From: Aeromonas veronii
GTDB lineage: Bacteria; Pseudomonadota; Gammaproteobacteria; Enterobacterales; Aeromonadaceae
Direction of reading: 5' to 3'
Assembly (NCBI RefSeq): GCF_040215105.1
Contig: NZ_CP157875.1
Coordinates: 4,324,501 to 4,388,500 of the forward strand
DNA length: 64,000 bases
A model generated the notes under the pieces. The model ran no database searches. It worked only from the letters and a program-made list of their open reading frames with translations, and was not told the DNA's origin. The translations under genes were made by a program, and so were the position numbers. Positions 31,896-41,776 of this stretch are shown here, in pieces. Numbering within the stretch: the first letter of the stretch is position 1; each line of letters starts with the position of its first letter.

Positions 31896-32900
31896 TCAGA
31901 GCCTGACCGGGGCGACCGAGTGGCGGTTGATCAGGGTCGGCGTGTAGACGCGGCTCGCCACCGCCTCGCTCTCTCCGGCTGCCAGTTGCAGAGCCAGCTT
32001 GGCCGCCTGGGCCGCCATCAGCTCGATGGGGTAGCGCATGGTAGAGAGCTTGGGTCTCAGGTATCTGGCATAAATGATGTCATCGAAACCGACCACGGAG
32101 ACCTCTTCCGGCACCTTGAGGCCGTTGTCCGCCAGCACCGAGATGGCTCCCGCCGCCATGGCATCGTTGTAGGCCACCACAGCCGTGATGGGCAGCCCCT
32201 TGGCCAGCAGGTTGAGCATGGCCCGCTCGCCCCCTTCCTCGTTCGGCACGCCATTCTCCACCAGTTCGGGATCCACCGAGATACCCGCCTCCAGCAGGGC
32301 ATCCTGGTAGCCCTGATGACGCAAGATGGCATCCTCGATGGCGTGATCCGAGCTGACGAAGGCGATATGGCGGTGTCCCAGATCCAGCAGATGGCGGGTG
32401 GCGGTCGCCGCCCCCTGGCGGTTGTTGAGGGAGATGCAGCGCCCCTTCAGCGCCGGAATGTCGCGGTTGATCAGCACCATGCCGGGGGAGCGCTGGGCAT
32501 AATCGATCAACTCCTCATCGCTCAGCGCCTTGCTGTGGACCACCAGCGCATCGCAGCGCTTGCCGATCAACAGCTCGATGGCGGCTCGTTCCGGCTCCGC
32601 CTTGTGAAAACCATTACCCATCAGGAGGTGTAACCCCTGCTCCACCGCCACCCCGGCGACCCCCTTGACCAGGGCACCGAAGAAGGGATCGGCCACGTCA
32701 CCCACCACCACCCCCATGGTATCGCAGGTCTGGCTGACCAGGGCCCGAGCGTTGGCATTGGGGGTATAACCCAGCTCGGCCATGGCTTTCTGGACCACCT
32801 CGCGGGAGGCGGCACTGGCCTTGGGTGAGTTGTTCATCACCCGTGAAACCGTTGCCACCGAAACATTGGCCAAACGGGCGACATCCTTGATGGTACTCAT
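31896..32900 (-). CDS. galR: LacI-family galactose repressor, GalR/GalS-like
   Basis: A 334-residue LacI-family repressor. The DNA-binding head is STIKDVARLANVSVATVSRV (2-21), followed by the hinge and a periplasmic-binding-protein-like core. It resembles enteric GalS/GalR closely, with DTMGVVVGDVADPFFGALVK, HSKALSDEEL, GMVLINRDIP and VVAYNDAMAAGA. It is expected to bind the three gal operators in this window and be released by galactose. ATG 32900 starts the family-typical STIKDVA; no strong ribosome site is seen. It is divergent from galE. Whether it corresponds to GalR or GalS is not decidable here. Confidence 0.9.
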   Translation of the reverse strand: MSTIKDVARLANVSVATVSRVMNNSPKASAASREVVQKAMAELGYTPNANARALVSQTCDTMGVVVGDVADPFFGALVKGVAGVAVEQGLHLLMGNGFHKAEPERAAIELLIGKRCDALVVHSKALSDEELIDYAQRSPGMVLINRDIPALKGRCISLNNRQGAATATRHLLDLGHRHIAFVSSDHAIEDAILRHQGYQDALLEAGISVDPELVENGVPNEEGGERAMLNLLAKGLPITAVVAYNDAMAAGAISVLADNGLKVPEEVSVVGFDDIIYARYLRPKLSTMRYPIELMAAQAAKLALQLAAGESEAVASRVYTPTLINRHSVAPVRL

Positions 32901-33006
32901 GCTGTTTTCACTTATTTCACTGTGCAAGACGGGGCCATTATACCGAGCAATCCCACTGATAACAGGGGAAAAACCGAGATGACCCGGGTTTTGCCCACCA
33001 TCATCA

Positions 33007-33022
33007 GTGTAATCGTTTACAT
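33007..33022. promoter_or_regulatory. GalR/GalS operator between galR and galE
   Basis: GTGTAATCGTTTACAT matches GTGNAANCGNTTNCAC at all defined positions except the last. It lies 98 bases before galE and 107 before the galR-like gene, so it can control galETKM and autoregulate the repressor. Confidence 0.82.
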
Positions 33023-33104
33023 AAATATGTTACCCCGCTCACAGTTTGGGAATGAAGCCCTCGGCTAGACTCCTGCTCAGACTGTTCAAGTAGGGAGCAC
33101 AGAC

Positions 33105-34130
33105 GTGGAGAAGAGGATAAAAGTGTTGGTCACCGGCGGTTGCGGCTATATCGGCAGCCACACCTGTCTCGCCTTGCAGGCCGCCGGCATGGAGCCGGTG
33201 GTGGTGGACAACCTCTGCAACAGCAAGCAAGCCGTCTTGGCCAGGATCGCCGCCATCAGCGGCCAGGCGCCCTTGTTTTACGAGGGAGACATCCGCGACG
33301 AGGCCCTGCTGACCCGCATCTTCGCCGAGCAGGAGATAACCGCCGTCATCCACTTCGCCGCCCTCAAGGCCGTCGGCGAGTCCACCCGCATTCCCCTCGC
33401 CTACTACCAGAACAACCTCGCCGGCACCCTCTGCCTGCTGCAGGCCATGAAGCAGGCCGGCGTCCACAATCTGGTGTTCAGCTCGTCCGCCACCGTCTAC
33501 GGCGATCCGGCCAGCACTCCCATCCGGGAAGCCTTCCCCCGCAGCGCCACCAATCCCTACGGGCGATCCAAGCTGATCATCGAGGAGATCCTCGAGGATC
33601 TGCAGGCCGCCGAACCCCAGTGGAGCATGACGCTGCTGCGTTACTTCAATCCGGTCGGCGCCCATGAATCCGGCACCATGGGGGAAGATCCCCAGGGCGT
33701 ACCGAACAATCTGATGCCCTTCCTGACCCAGGTCGCCATCGGTCGCCGCGAGCACCTCTCCATCTTTGGAAACGATTACAACACCCCGGACGGCACTGGG
33801 GTACGCGACTACATCCACGTGATGGATCTCGCCGAGGGACACGTCAAGGCGCTGCATCACTGTGCGGGTCGGGGTGGCGTCCATACCTACAATCTGGGGA
33901 CCGGCCAGGGGCAGAGCGTGTTGCAGATGGTGGCGGCCTTCGAGGCAGCCAGCGGTCGTCCCCTGCCTTATCGCATCGAGCCAAGACGCCCGGGGGATAT
34001 CGCCGAATGCTGGGCCGATCCGGCCAAGGCCGAGCGCGAGCTGGGCTGGCGTGCCAGCCGGGATCTCGCGGCCATGTGTGCCGACAGCTGGCGCTGGCAA
34101 TCCGCCAACCCGAACGGTTACGAAGAGTAG
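33105..34130 (+). CDS. galE: UDP-glucose 4-epimerase
   Basis: A 341-residue short-chain dehydrogenase-type epimerase that interconverts UDP-galactose and UDP-glucose. The NAD-binding motif is VLVTGGCGYIGSHTC at the N-terminus. The catalytic SSSATVYG and NPYGRSKL (Tyr-x-x-x-Lys) lie at about 124-155. GTG 33105 has GGGAG upstream. GTG 33123, also with AGAGG, would begin immediately at LVTGG and is equally plausible. First gene of galETKM. Confidence 0.95.
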   Translation: MEKRIKVLVTGGCGYIGSHTCLALQAAGMEPVVVDNLCNSKQAVLARIAAISGQAPLFYEGDIRDEALLTRIFAEQEITAVIHFAALKAVGESTRIPLAYYQNNLAGTLCLLQAMKQAGVHNLVFSSSATVYGDPASTPIREAFPRSATNPYGRSKLIIEEILEDLQAAEPQWSMTLLRYFNPVGAHESGTMGEDPQGVPNNLMPFLTQVAIGRREHLSIFGNDYNTPDGTGVRDYIHVMDLAEGHVKALHHCAGRGGVHTYNLGTGQGQSVLQMVAAFEAASGRPLPYRIEPRRPGDIAECWADPAKAERELGWRASRDLAAMCADSWRWQSANPNGYEE

Positions 34131-34181
34131 GCCCAGGCCGGCTCCCCACGATGTTCTCTTACCTCATTATCTGGAGTGATG

Positions 34182-35230
34182 ATGTTCAACCCGATTGATC
34201 ACCCGCACCGTCGTTTCAACCCGTTGACCGGCCAGTATGTGCTGGTCTCCCCCCACAGGGCCAAACGCCCCTGGCAGGGTCAGATCGAGAAGATAAGCCA
34301 GACGCCGAGCCAGGCCCACGATCCCGATTGCTTCCTCTGCGCGGGCAACAAGCGCGTCTCCGGCGACCAGAACCCCGACTATCGGGACACCTTCGTCTTC
34401 ACCAACGACTTCGCCGCCCTGATGCAGGACACCCCGGCCGCCGCCACCGAACAGGATCCCCTGCTCAAGCTGGAAGCCGCCCGCGGCACCAGCCGGGTCA
34501 TCTGCTTCTCGCCGGATCATGGCAAGACACTCCCGGAGCTGTCTCTGCCCGCCATCGAGGCGGTGATCACCACCTGGATGAGCCAGGTGGCCGAGCTGTC
34601 CCGGCAGTGGGAATGGGTGCAGGTGTTCGAAAACAAGGGCGCCGTCATGGGCTGCTCCAACCCGCATCCCCACGGTCAGCTGTGGGGCAGCGACTTCCTG
34701 CCCAACGAAATAGCCCGTGAGGAGGCGAATCAGCGCGCCTGGCTGGCCGATCACGGCAGCCCGCTGCTGGTCGACTATGTGCAGCGGGAGCTGGCGGATC
34801 GTTCGCGCATCGTGGTGGAGACGGAACATTGGCTGGCGGTAGTGCCCTTCTGGGCGGCCTGGCCATTCGAGACCCTGTTGCTGCCCAAGGCCCATGTGCC
34901 CTCCATGCTGGACCTCACCCCGGCCCAGCAACAGGATCTGGCGGTGGCCCTCAAGGAGCTCACCAGCCGTTACGACAACCTGTTCGAGTGCAGCTTCCCC
35001 TACTCCATGGGCTGGCACTTCGCCCCGCCGAACACGGATAGCCCCGAGGCCTGGCAGCTGCACGCCCACTTCTACCCGCCCCTGCTGCGCTCCGCCACCG
35101 TGCGCAAGTTCATGGTGGGCTTCGAGATGCTGGCGGAAACCCAGCGAGACCTGACGCCGGAACAGGCCGCAGAGCGGCTGCGCGCGCTCTCCCCCATTCA
35201 TTACAAGCAGCAAGCCAATGAGGTGACCCC

Positions 35231-35234
<4 letters not shown>
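34182..35234 (+). CDS. galT: Galactose-1-phosphate uridylyltransferase
   Basis: A 350-residue HIT-superfamily enzyme that moves UMP from UDP-glucose to galactose-1-phosphate. The active-site His-Pro-His is in [16 protein letters not shown] (about 160-175). The N-terminus [19 protein letters not shown] matches enteric GalT. ATG 34182 sits 5 bases after GGAG; ATG 34179 and GTG 34176 are crowded alternatives. The stop overlaps the galK ATG in ATGA, indicating translational coupling. Confidence 0.96.
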
Positions 35235-36375
<1,141 letters not shown>

Positions 36376-36379
<4 letters not shown>

Positions 36380-37404
36380 CCCAGGCCAGACAGGCGCACG
36401 ACCCCCTGATCCCCTTCGAACTGGAGAACGAGACGGGGCTGCGCCTGCGCGGCCTCGACTTCGGCGCGACCCTGACCTCCCTCAGCCTGCTGGTGAGGGG
36501 AGAGCGACGAGAGGTGCTGCTCGGCTGCGCCGACGAGGATTACCCCGCCCAGCAGGTGTGGCTGGGGGCGGTGGCGGGGCGCTTTGCCAACCGCATCGGC
36601 GGCGCCGAACTGACCCGAAACGGTCAACATTGGCAGCTGGATGCCAACCAGCCCCCCCACTGCCTGCACGGCGGCCGCGATGGCTTTCATCGCCGCCGCT
36701 GGCAGCGGGTTCGGCAGACCAGCGACAGCATCAGCCTGAGCCTGGTCTCTCCGGCGGGGGATCAGGGCTTCCCCGGTCAGCTGCGGGTCACGCTGACCTA
36801 TCGGCTGGAGGGGCAGGATCTGGTGATCGATTTCGAGGCCAAGAGCGATGCCCCCACCCCGGTCAGCCTCACCAGCCACGCCTATTTCAACCTGGATGGG
36901 GACAGCCCCGCTGGGGATGTGCGTCAGCATGCCATCACCCTGCGGGCGAACAGCTTCCTGCCCACCGATGCCAGCGGGTTGCCGCTGGCCATCACCCCGG
37001 TGGAGGGCCCCTTCGATCTGCGCGCCGAGCGCCCTATCGGCCAGGCCTGGCTGAGCCATGCCCAGCAGATGCAGGCCAAGGGGTACGATCACGCCTATCT
37101 GCTGCATGGGGCGGAGCAGCAGGGCAAGTCCGGGCAGACCTGGGCGGCCCGCGTGCGTTCCGCCGATCGGCAGCTGGCGATGGAGGTCTATACCAATCAG
37201 CCCTCCTTGCAGTTCTACAGCGGCAACTGGCTCGCCAACACACCGGATCGCACCGGCCGGGGCTACGGGGATCACGCCGGCTTCTGCCTGGAGGCGCAGC
37301 AGTTGCCGGACAGCCCGAATCGCCCGGCGCTGGGGGATCCCTGGCTGCTGCCGGGCCAGCGTTATCACCACCAAACCCGTTACCGTTTTATTCCCGCCGG
37401 CTGA
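36376..37404 (+). CDS. galM: Aldose 1-epimerase (mutarotase)
   Basis: A 342-residue beta-sandwich enzyme converting beta-D-galactose, the product of LacZ, to the alpha anomer used by GalK. Catalytic regions visible: [12 protein letters not shown] with [13 protein letters not shown] (about 74-115), [12 protein letters not shown] (about 165-176, catalytic His) and [13 protein letters not shown] near the C-terminus (catalytic Glu). ATG 36376 overlaps the galK stop; the longer frame from 36337 lies inside galK and is not used. Confidence 0.94.
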
Positions 37405-37473
37405 TGCCGCCCTGGCCCGTGTCTCAGGAAGCGGGCCAGGGGCCATCAGCGTCGAATCGACACAGGAGTCTTG

Positions 37474-38475
37474 ATGGACATGGATGCGCACTACCAGGCC
37501 GCCGCTGACCGCTATCAGCGCCAACCTTACCGACCCGCTGGCCGCCATGGCCTGCGTCTGCCCAGCATTGGCCTCGGGCTCTGGCACAACTTCGGCGAGG
37601 GGAGCGATCCCGCCAGGGTGAAGGCCATGGTGCATCAGGCGTTCGATCTGGGGATCACCCACTTCGATCTGGCCAACAACTACGGCCCCCCGCCGGGCAG
37701 CGCCGAGACCACGTTCGGCACCCTGCTCAAGGGCAGCCTGGCCCCTTATCGGGACGAGCTCATCATCGCCAGCAAGGCGGGCTATGTGATGTGGGACGGC
37801 CCCTACGGTGACGGAGGCAGCGCCAAATATCTGTTTGCCAGCCTGCACCAGAGCCTGCGCCGGCTCGGTCTCGACTATGTGGACATCTTCTATCACCACA
37901 GGCCGGATCCCCGCACGCCGCTGGAGGAAACCTGCCAGACGCTGGCGCTCATGGTCCGTCAGGGCAAGGCGCTCTACATCGGTCTCTCCAACTACCCCGC
38001 CGAGCTTGCCGCCAGGGCCGCGACCCGGCTGGCCGAGCTCGGCACCCCTTGCCTCGTGAATCAGCTCAAGTACTCCCTGTTTCAGCGGGACATCGAGGCG
38101 CAGACCCTGCCAGTCTGCCGTGAACAAGGGGTGGGCGTGGTCGCCTTCTCCCCCCTGGCGGGCGGCCTGCTGAGCGATCGCTATCTGGCCGGGATCCCGA
38201 GCGACTCTCGCGCCGCCAGCGCCAGTCCCTTCCTGCAGCCCGACCAGATCACCCCGGACAAGCTGGAGAAAATCCGCGCCCTGCACGCCCTGGCCAGGCA
38301 GCGGGGACAAGCCCTGTCACAGCTCGCCCTGCAATGGGTACTGCGGGACGCCGTGGTGAGCTGCGCCCTGATCGGTGCCAGCAGTGCGCAGCAGATTGTC
38401 AGCGCGGTGGATGCCCTGAGTCTGCCCCCCCTGGAGGCAGAGCTGCAGCAGAAGATCCTGACCATCATGGATTGA
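37474..38475 (+). CDS. Aldo/keto reductase, YghZ-like
   Basis: A 333-residue NADPH-dependent aldo/keto reductase closely resembling E. coli YghZ (L-glyceraldehyde 3-phosphate reductase). Shared stretches include LGLWHNFGEGS, LGITHFDLANNYGPPPGSAE and YVDIFYHHRPDP. Tetrad residues Asp, Tyr, Lys and His lie in DLANNYG, KAGY and YHHRP. It follows galM by 69 bases with an AGGAG ribosome site at 37464-37468, so it may be co-transcribed with the gal operon, although its role there is unclear. Confidence 0.88.
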   Translation: MDMDAHYQAAADRYQRQPYRPAGRHGLRLPSIGLGLWHNFGEGSDPARVKAMVHQAFDLGITHFDLANNYGPPPGSAETTFGTLLKGSLAPYRDELIIASKAGYVMWDGPYGDGGSAKYLFASLHQSLRRLGLDYVDIFYHHRPDPRTPLEETCQTLALMVRQGKALYIGLSNYPAELAARAATRLAELGTPCLVNQLKYSLFQRDIEAQTLPVCREQGVGVVAFSPLAGGLLSDRYLAGIPSDSRAASASPFLQPDQITPDKLEKIRALHALARQRGQALSQLALQWVLRDAVVSCALIGASSAQQIVSAVDALSLPPLEAELQQKILTIMD

Positions 38476-38678
38476 GCAGAATGTTGAGAGGGTTAATTCT
38501 TCCTTAATTATTGCCATGCCATCATGGGATGGAAAATGGCAGCAAAATATCCCGCCAGCACCAGCGAGTGACGCCAAAATATTCTCTGGTTGCCAGCGGG
38601 CTTTTCCGCCATCATTGGCTGCCCCGACTCCGCTCGGGGCTGATTTTATCCGGCACCATCAACCAAGAGACCTGATCC

Positions 38679-39494
38679 ATGACCGATTCCTACGCCCTGT
38701 TTGTCGCCTTCGTGCTGGGCATAGTGGAAGGCCTGACCGAGTTTTTACCCGTATCCTCCACCGGCCACATGATCATCGTCGGCCACCTGCTCGGATTCGA
38801 GGGCCCCAAGGCTGCCACCTTCGAAGTCGTGATCCAGCTGGGCTCCATTCTGGCGGTGGTCGCCGTGTTCTGGCGCCGCCTGTTCGGCTTGATCGGTATT
38901 CATTTCGGTCAGAAACCGGCGCCTGGCCACGCCACCCTCTCCCTGGTACACATCATCCTCGGCATGATGCCCGCGGTGATCATCGGTCTGGCCATCCACA
39001 GCTGGATCAAGGCCAATCTGTTCGGACCCGAGACCGTCATGTACGCCCTGGTGGCCGGCGGCATCCTGCTCATCATCGCCGAGAAGTGCCGCCCCGCCGT
39101 GCGCTCCGAAACCCTGGATGACATCAGCTACAAGCAGGCGCTCGGCATCGGCCTGTTCCAGTGTCTGGCGCTCTGGCCGGGCTTCTCCCGCTCCGGCGCC
39201 ACCATCAGCGGCGGCATGCTGATGGGGATCAGCCGTCAGGCGGCGGCCGAGTTCTCCTTCATCCTGGCGGTGCCCATGATGGTGGCCGCGAGCGGCCTGG
39301 ATCTCTACAAGAGCCGGGACTTTCTCTCCATGGCGGACTTCCCCATGTTTGCGGTGGGCTTCATCACCGCCTTCGCGGTCGCCATGATCGCCATCAAGAC
39401 CTTCCTGGCGCTGATCCGTCGTCTCGATTTCATCCCGTTCGCCATCTACCGCTTCGTGGTGGCCTTCGCCGTCTACCTGGTATTCGTCGCCTGA
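38679..39494 (+). CDS. uppP: Undecaprenyl-diphosphatase
   Basis: A 271-residue inner-membrane phosphatase that recycles undecaprenyl pyrophosphate to the monophosphate for peptidoglycan and polysaccharide synthesis; overexpression of its homologue BacA gives bacitracin resistance. It contains both catalytic blocks, [18 protein letters not shown] (about 17-34) and [14 protein letters not shown] (about 167-180), among about eight membrane helices. A single gene with its own terminator; about 200 bases upstream are probably the promoter region. Confidence 0.96.
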   Translation: MTDSYALFVAFVLGIVEGLTEFLPVSSTGHMIIVGHLLGFEGPKAATFEVVIQLGSILAVVAVFWRRLFGLIGIHFGQKPAPGHATLSLVHIILGMMPAVIIGLAIHSWIKANLFGPETVMYALVAGGILLIIAEKCRPAVRSETLDDISYKQALGIGLFQCLALWPGFSRSGATISGGMLMGISRQAAAEFSFILAVPMMVAASGLDLYKSRDFLSMADFPMFAVGFITAFAVAMIAIKTFLALIRRLDFIPFAIYRFVVAFAVYLVFVA

Positions 39495-39512
39495 CAGGGC
39501 CGAGCCGCCATG

Positions 39513-39541
39513 AAAAAAGGGACCGCAAGGGTCCCTTTTTT
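39513..39541. terminator. Bidirectional terminator between uppP and the chrR-like gene
   Basis: A GGGACC/GGTCCC stem flanked by an A run and a T run lies between two converging genes, so it can serve both strands. Confidence 0.85.
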
Positions 39542-39555
39542 ATGGGTCTGATAGC

Positions 39556-40200
39556 TCAATAAAGACGATGGCTGATACGGTTGAGCAGCCGTGGCAACCC
39601 CTTGGTGAAGCGGATGGGGGCATCCTGCACTATGTAGCAGAGACAGCCGTCCGGCGTATGGGGGCTGTGATGGTGGCGGGCATCCCGCCAGATGAAGTCT
39701 CCCGCCTGATAGCGCACCTCCCCCTCCTGCAGGCTGCCGGCCAGCAACAGAGTCAGCTCATAGCCCTGGTGGGTGTGATCCGGGATCTGCCCGCCCGTCG
39801 CCACGTGCAAGAGGCTGGCCCGTATCCCCTGTTCCGCCAGCGGCAGGCGACAGTGGCGGATGCCGCCGATACGCCGCCAGCTCGCCTGGTGATAGCGGGC
39901 CAGCGCTCGGGGCAAGGGATAGCCCCGATCCCCGACTCTCAGCTCCGTGGCCGGGCGGGCCTGAACCTCCTGATGAGCGGCCGGCTGTTGCAAGATGGCC
40001 GCCAGCACGGCATCCAGCGCGGGGGCCGGGGCCGCCTCTTCCAGATGGCTGGCCGCCAGCTCCGCCTCCCAGACGTTCACGTCGGCGCCACATTCGGCGC
40101 AAAGCTCGCAGTGAGCGGCGACCCCGACCGTCAGCGGCAGCGGCAGCTCGTCGGCCGCGTAGGCGCGCAGCAGGGCCGGGGTGGGATGGGCTTTAATCAT
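39556..40200 (-). CDS. ChrR-type zinc anti-sigma factor
   Basis: A 214-residue anti-sigma factor of the ChrR family. The N-terminal domain carries the zinc ligands His5, His30, Cys34 and Cys37, equivalent in spacing to His6, His31, Cys35 and Cys38 of Rhodobacter ChrR. The C-terminal cupin domain has HTHQGYE and a later HHHSP. In Rhodobacter, ChrR holds the ECF sigma RpoE inactive until singlet oxygen releases it. Here it overlaps the sigma gene by eight bases, so the two are translationally coupled. Function is inferred from family and arrangement. Confidence 0.9.
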   Translation of the reverse strand: MIKAHPTPALLRAYAADELPLPLTVGVAAHCELCAECGADVNVWEAELAASHLEEAAPAPALDAVLAAILQQPAAHQEVQARPATELRVGDRGYPLPRALARYHQASWRRIGGIRHCRLPLAEQGIRASLLHVATGGQIPDHTHQGYELTLLLAGSLQEGEVRYQAGDFIWRDARHHHSPHTPDGCLCYIVQDAPIRFTKGLPRLLNRISHRLY

Positions 40201-40813
40201 GGTCTTGCTCCACTTGTTCCTTGAGTTTCTGCAGTGCCAGCCGCAGCCGCGACTTGATGGTCCCGAGCGGCACGCCGAGCAACTCCGCCAGCTCCTGCTG
40301 GGAGAGTTCCTGCAGGTAGATGCCGCGCACCACCTGCTGCTGGGCCTGCGGCAGGATGGCGAGGTGATGGGCCATCTGGCTCGTCAGCACGCTCCCCTCC
40401 CCGTCACTCAGCTGATCCTCCTGCGCCCTGAACTCCAGCAGGGGCCAGAGCTCCTCGGCACAGAGATCCTCTTTACTGGCACGGCGACGGCGCAACATGT
40501 CGAAGCACTGGTTGCGCATGACGGTGTAAATCCAGGTGGTGGGGGCCCCCTTGTCGGGGCGATAGAGTCGCGCCTTCTGCCATACCAGCAGCATGGTCTC
40601 CTGCACCAGTTCGAGGGCATTGGCCTCGCTGCCGAGGTGGCGCAGGCCATAACCCCGGATGCGCGGCGCGAAGTGGTGGAACAGGGCGGCAAAGGCGGCC
40701 TTGTCGGCCTGCTCCGCCACCCGCAGCAGCTGGGCGGTCAGATCACCATCGGGATTATCCATGGGGGACGAGGTCCTGAATGGAACATGTGATGGTTGGC
40801 TAGTATATGTCAT
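40193..40813 (-). CDS. ECF sigma factor, RpoE/ChrR group
   Basis: A sigma-70 family ECF factor of 189-206 residues. Region 2 includes LELVQETMLLVWQKA and TWIYTVMRNQCFDMLRRRR. Region 4 includes LSQQELAELLGVPLGTIKSR. Paired with the ChrR-type anti-sigma gene it probably controls an oxidative or photo-oxidative stress response. Two starts are possible: ATG 40813 (206 aa) or ATG 40762 (189 aa, MDNPDGDLTAQ); the shorter is the more usual ECF length. A candidate self-recognised promoter lies at 40881-40856. Confidence 0.9.
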   Translation of the reverse strand: MTYTSQPSHVPFRTSSPMDNPDGDLTAQLLRVAEQADKAAFAALFHHFAPRIRGYGLRHLGSEANALELVQETMLLVWQKARLYRPDKGAPTTWIYTVMRNQCFDMLRRRRASKEDLCAEELWPLLEFRAQEDQLSDGEGSVLTSQMAHHLAILPQAQQQVVRGIYLQELSQQELAELLGVPLGTIKSRLRLALQKLKEQVEQDHD

Positions 40814-40855
40814 CTCGCCCTGCCTCGGTGGTCACCCATCCATAGATGCAAAGAG

Positions 40856-40881
40856 ATACGACGTCCGCCAGAAAAAGATCA
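40856..40881 (-). promoter_or_regulatory. Candidate ECF autoregulatory promoter
   Basis: Minus-strand TGATCT (40881-40876), a 15-base spacer and CGTAT (40860-40856). From memory, RpoE/ChrR-group sigma factors recognise TGATCC-like -35 and, in some species, CGTA-like -10 elements. The match and position directly upstream of the sigma gene suggest autoregulation. Confidence 0.5.
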
Positions 40882-40895
40882 CGAGGCACCCGGAT

Positions 40896-41462
40896 TCAGT
40901 GGCTTGCTACCAGCAGGCCGCTCAGCAAGGAGAGCGCCGGCTGGTTGTTCTCCGCCGCCACCAGCCACTGCTTGTGTTCCACCGGGATCGGCAGCACCTC
41001 GAGCCAGCGCTGCACCACCCAGCTGGCATCGTCCCAGTCCGGCTGGACATAGAGGGCGGCGTACTCCGGGTAGTCGTTGAACACATCCTGCAGCGCCTTG
41101 GCCAGGGAGTGCTGATCGGCGTTGAGCCGACTGGTCTGCCAGGGCGGCAGGGGCTCCACCTCCCCCACCCGCAGGCCATCGGACTCCTGCCAGAGATCGG
41201 TGATCCGCACCCGGCTCACCCCGAGCACCGTGATGCCGAGCAGGCCGTCCGGCAGCAGATCGAAGTCGGCGATCCGCACCCGGGTGGCGATCGGATACAT
41301 GTTGCGCAGCGCCTCGGGCTGGCGGGGATCCAGCATGCAGAGCGCAAACTCCCTGCGCTCGGCTTCGGCGACCATGCGCTGATAGCGAGGCTCGAAGATA
41401 CGCAGCGGCATGATGCCGCCGGGCAGCAGGTGAGCGGAGAGGGGGAAGAGCGCCAGTTTCAT
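40896..41462 (-). CDS. LON substrate-binding-domain protein
   Basis: A 188-residue protein consisting of the LON N-terminal (PUA-like) domain alone, without ATPase or protease. It begins MKLALFPLSAHLLPGGIMPLRIFEPRY, typical of this family. ATG 41462 is preferred over 41471 because GAGG lies 9 bases before it. Its biochemical role is unknown; stand-alone LON-N proteins are common in gammaproteobacteria. It is upstream of the ECF sigma gene on the same strand, but the 80-base gap holds the candidate sigma promoter. Confidence 0.88.
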   Translation of the reverse strand: MKLALFPLSAHLLPGGIMPLRIFEPRYQRMVAEAERREFALCMLDPRQPEALRNMYPIATRVRIADFDLLPDGLLGITVLGVSRVRITDLWQESDGLRVGEVEPLPPWQTSRLNADQHSLAKALQDVFNDYPEYAALYVQPDWDDASWVVQRWLEVLPIPVEHKQWLVAAENNQPALSLLSGLLVASH

Positions 41463-41776
41463 CGAAATCATCCTCGGTCGATGTCACCTAATGATACGAC
41501 CGCCCGGGGCGAGGAGATCATTCATGACAATGGCGGCCGAAAGACCCTTTAACAAACAGGGGAAAATAGCCTGGACAAGTCGCTTCGATATGCAGTAGAA
41601 ATGGATAAGCACCAGTTATTCCACGTAATATTCTGGAATTATCGGTCAAAAGCAGTGAAATATCCGCCACCCCGACAGGGGCGGGCCATTCCTGTAGTTT
41701 TCTCGGCCCGATGCGGGTAAAATTCACGCCCTTATCCAGTCAGTCATTTTTCGACGCGCAACCTCGGTGGTCAGTT
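41463..41776. other. Gap before argS, no gene seen
   Basis: A 314-base divergent region. It contains an inverted repeat ATTCCA-N10-TGGAAT at 41618-41639 in an AT-rich patch, which could be an operator. No protein-like ORF or RNA hairpin with terminator was found. Confidence 0.45.
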
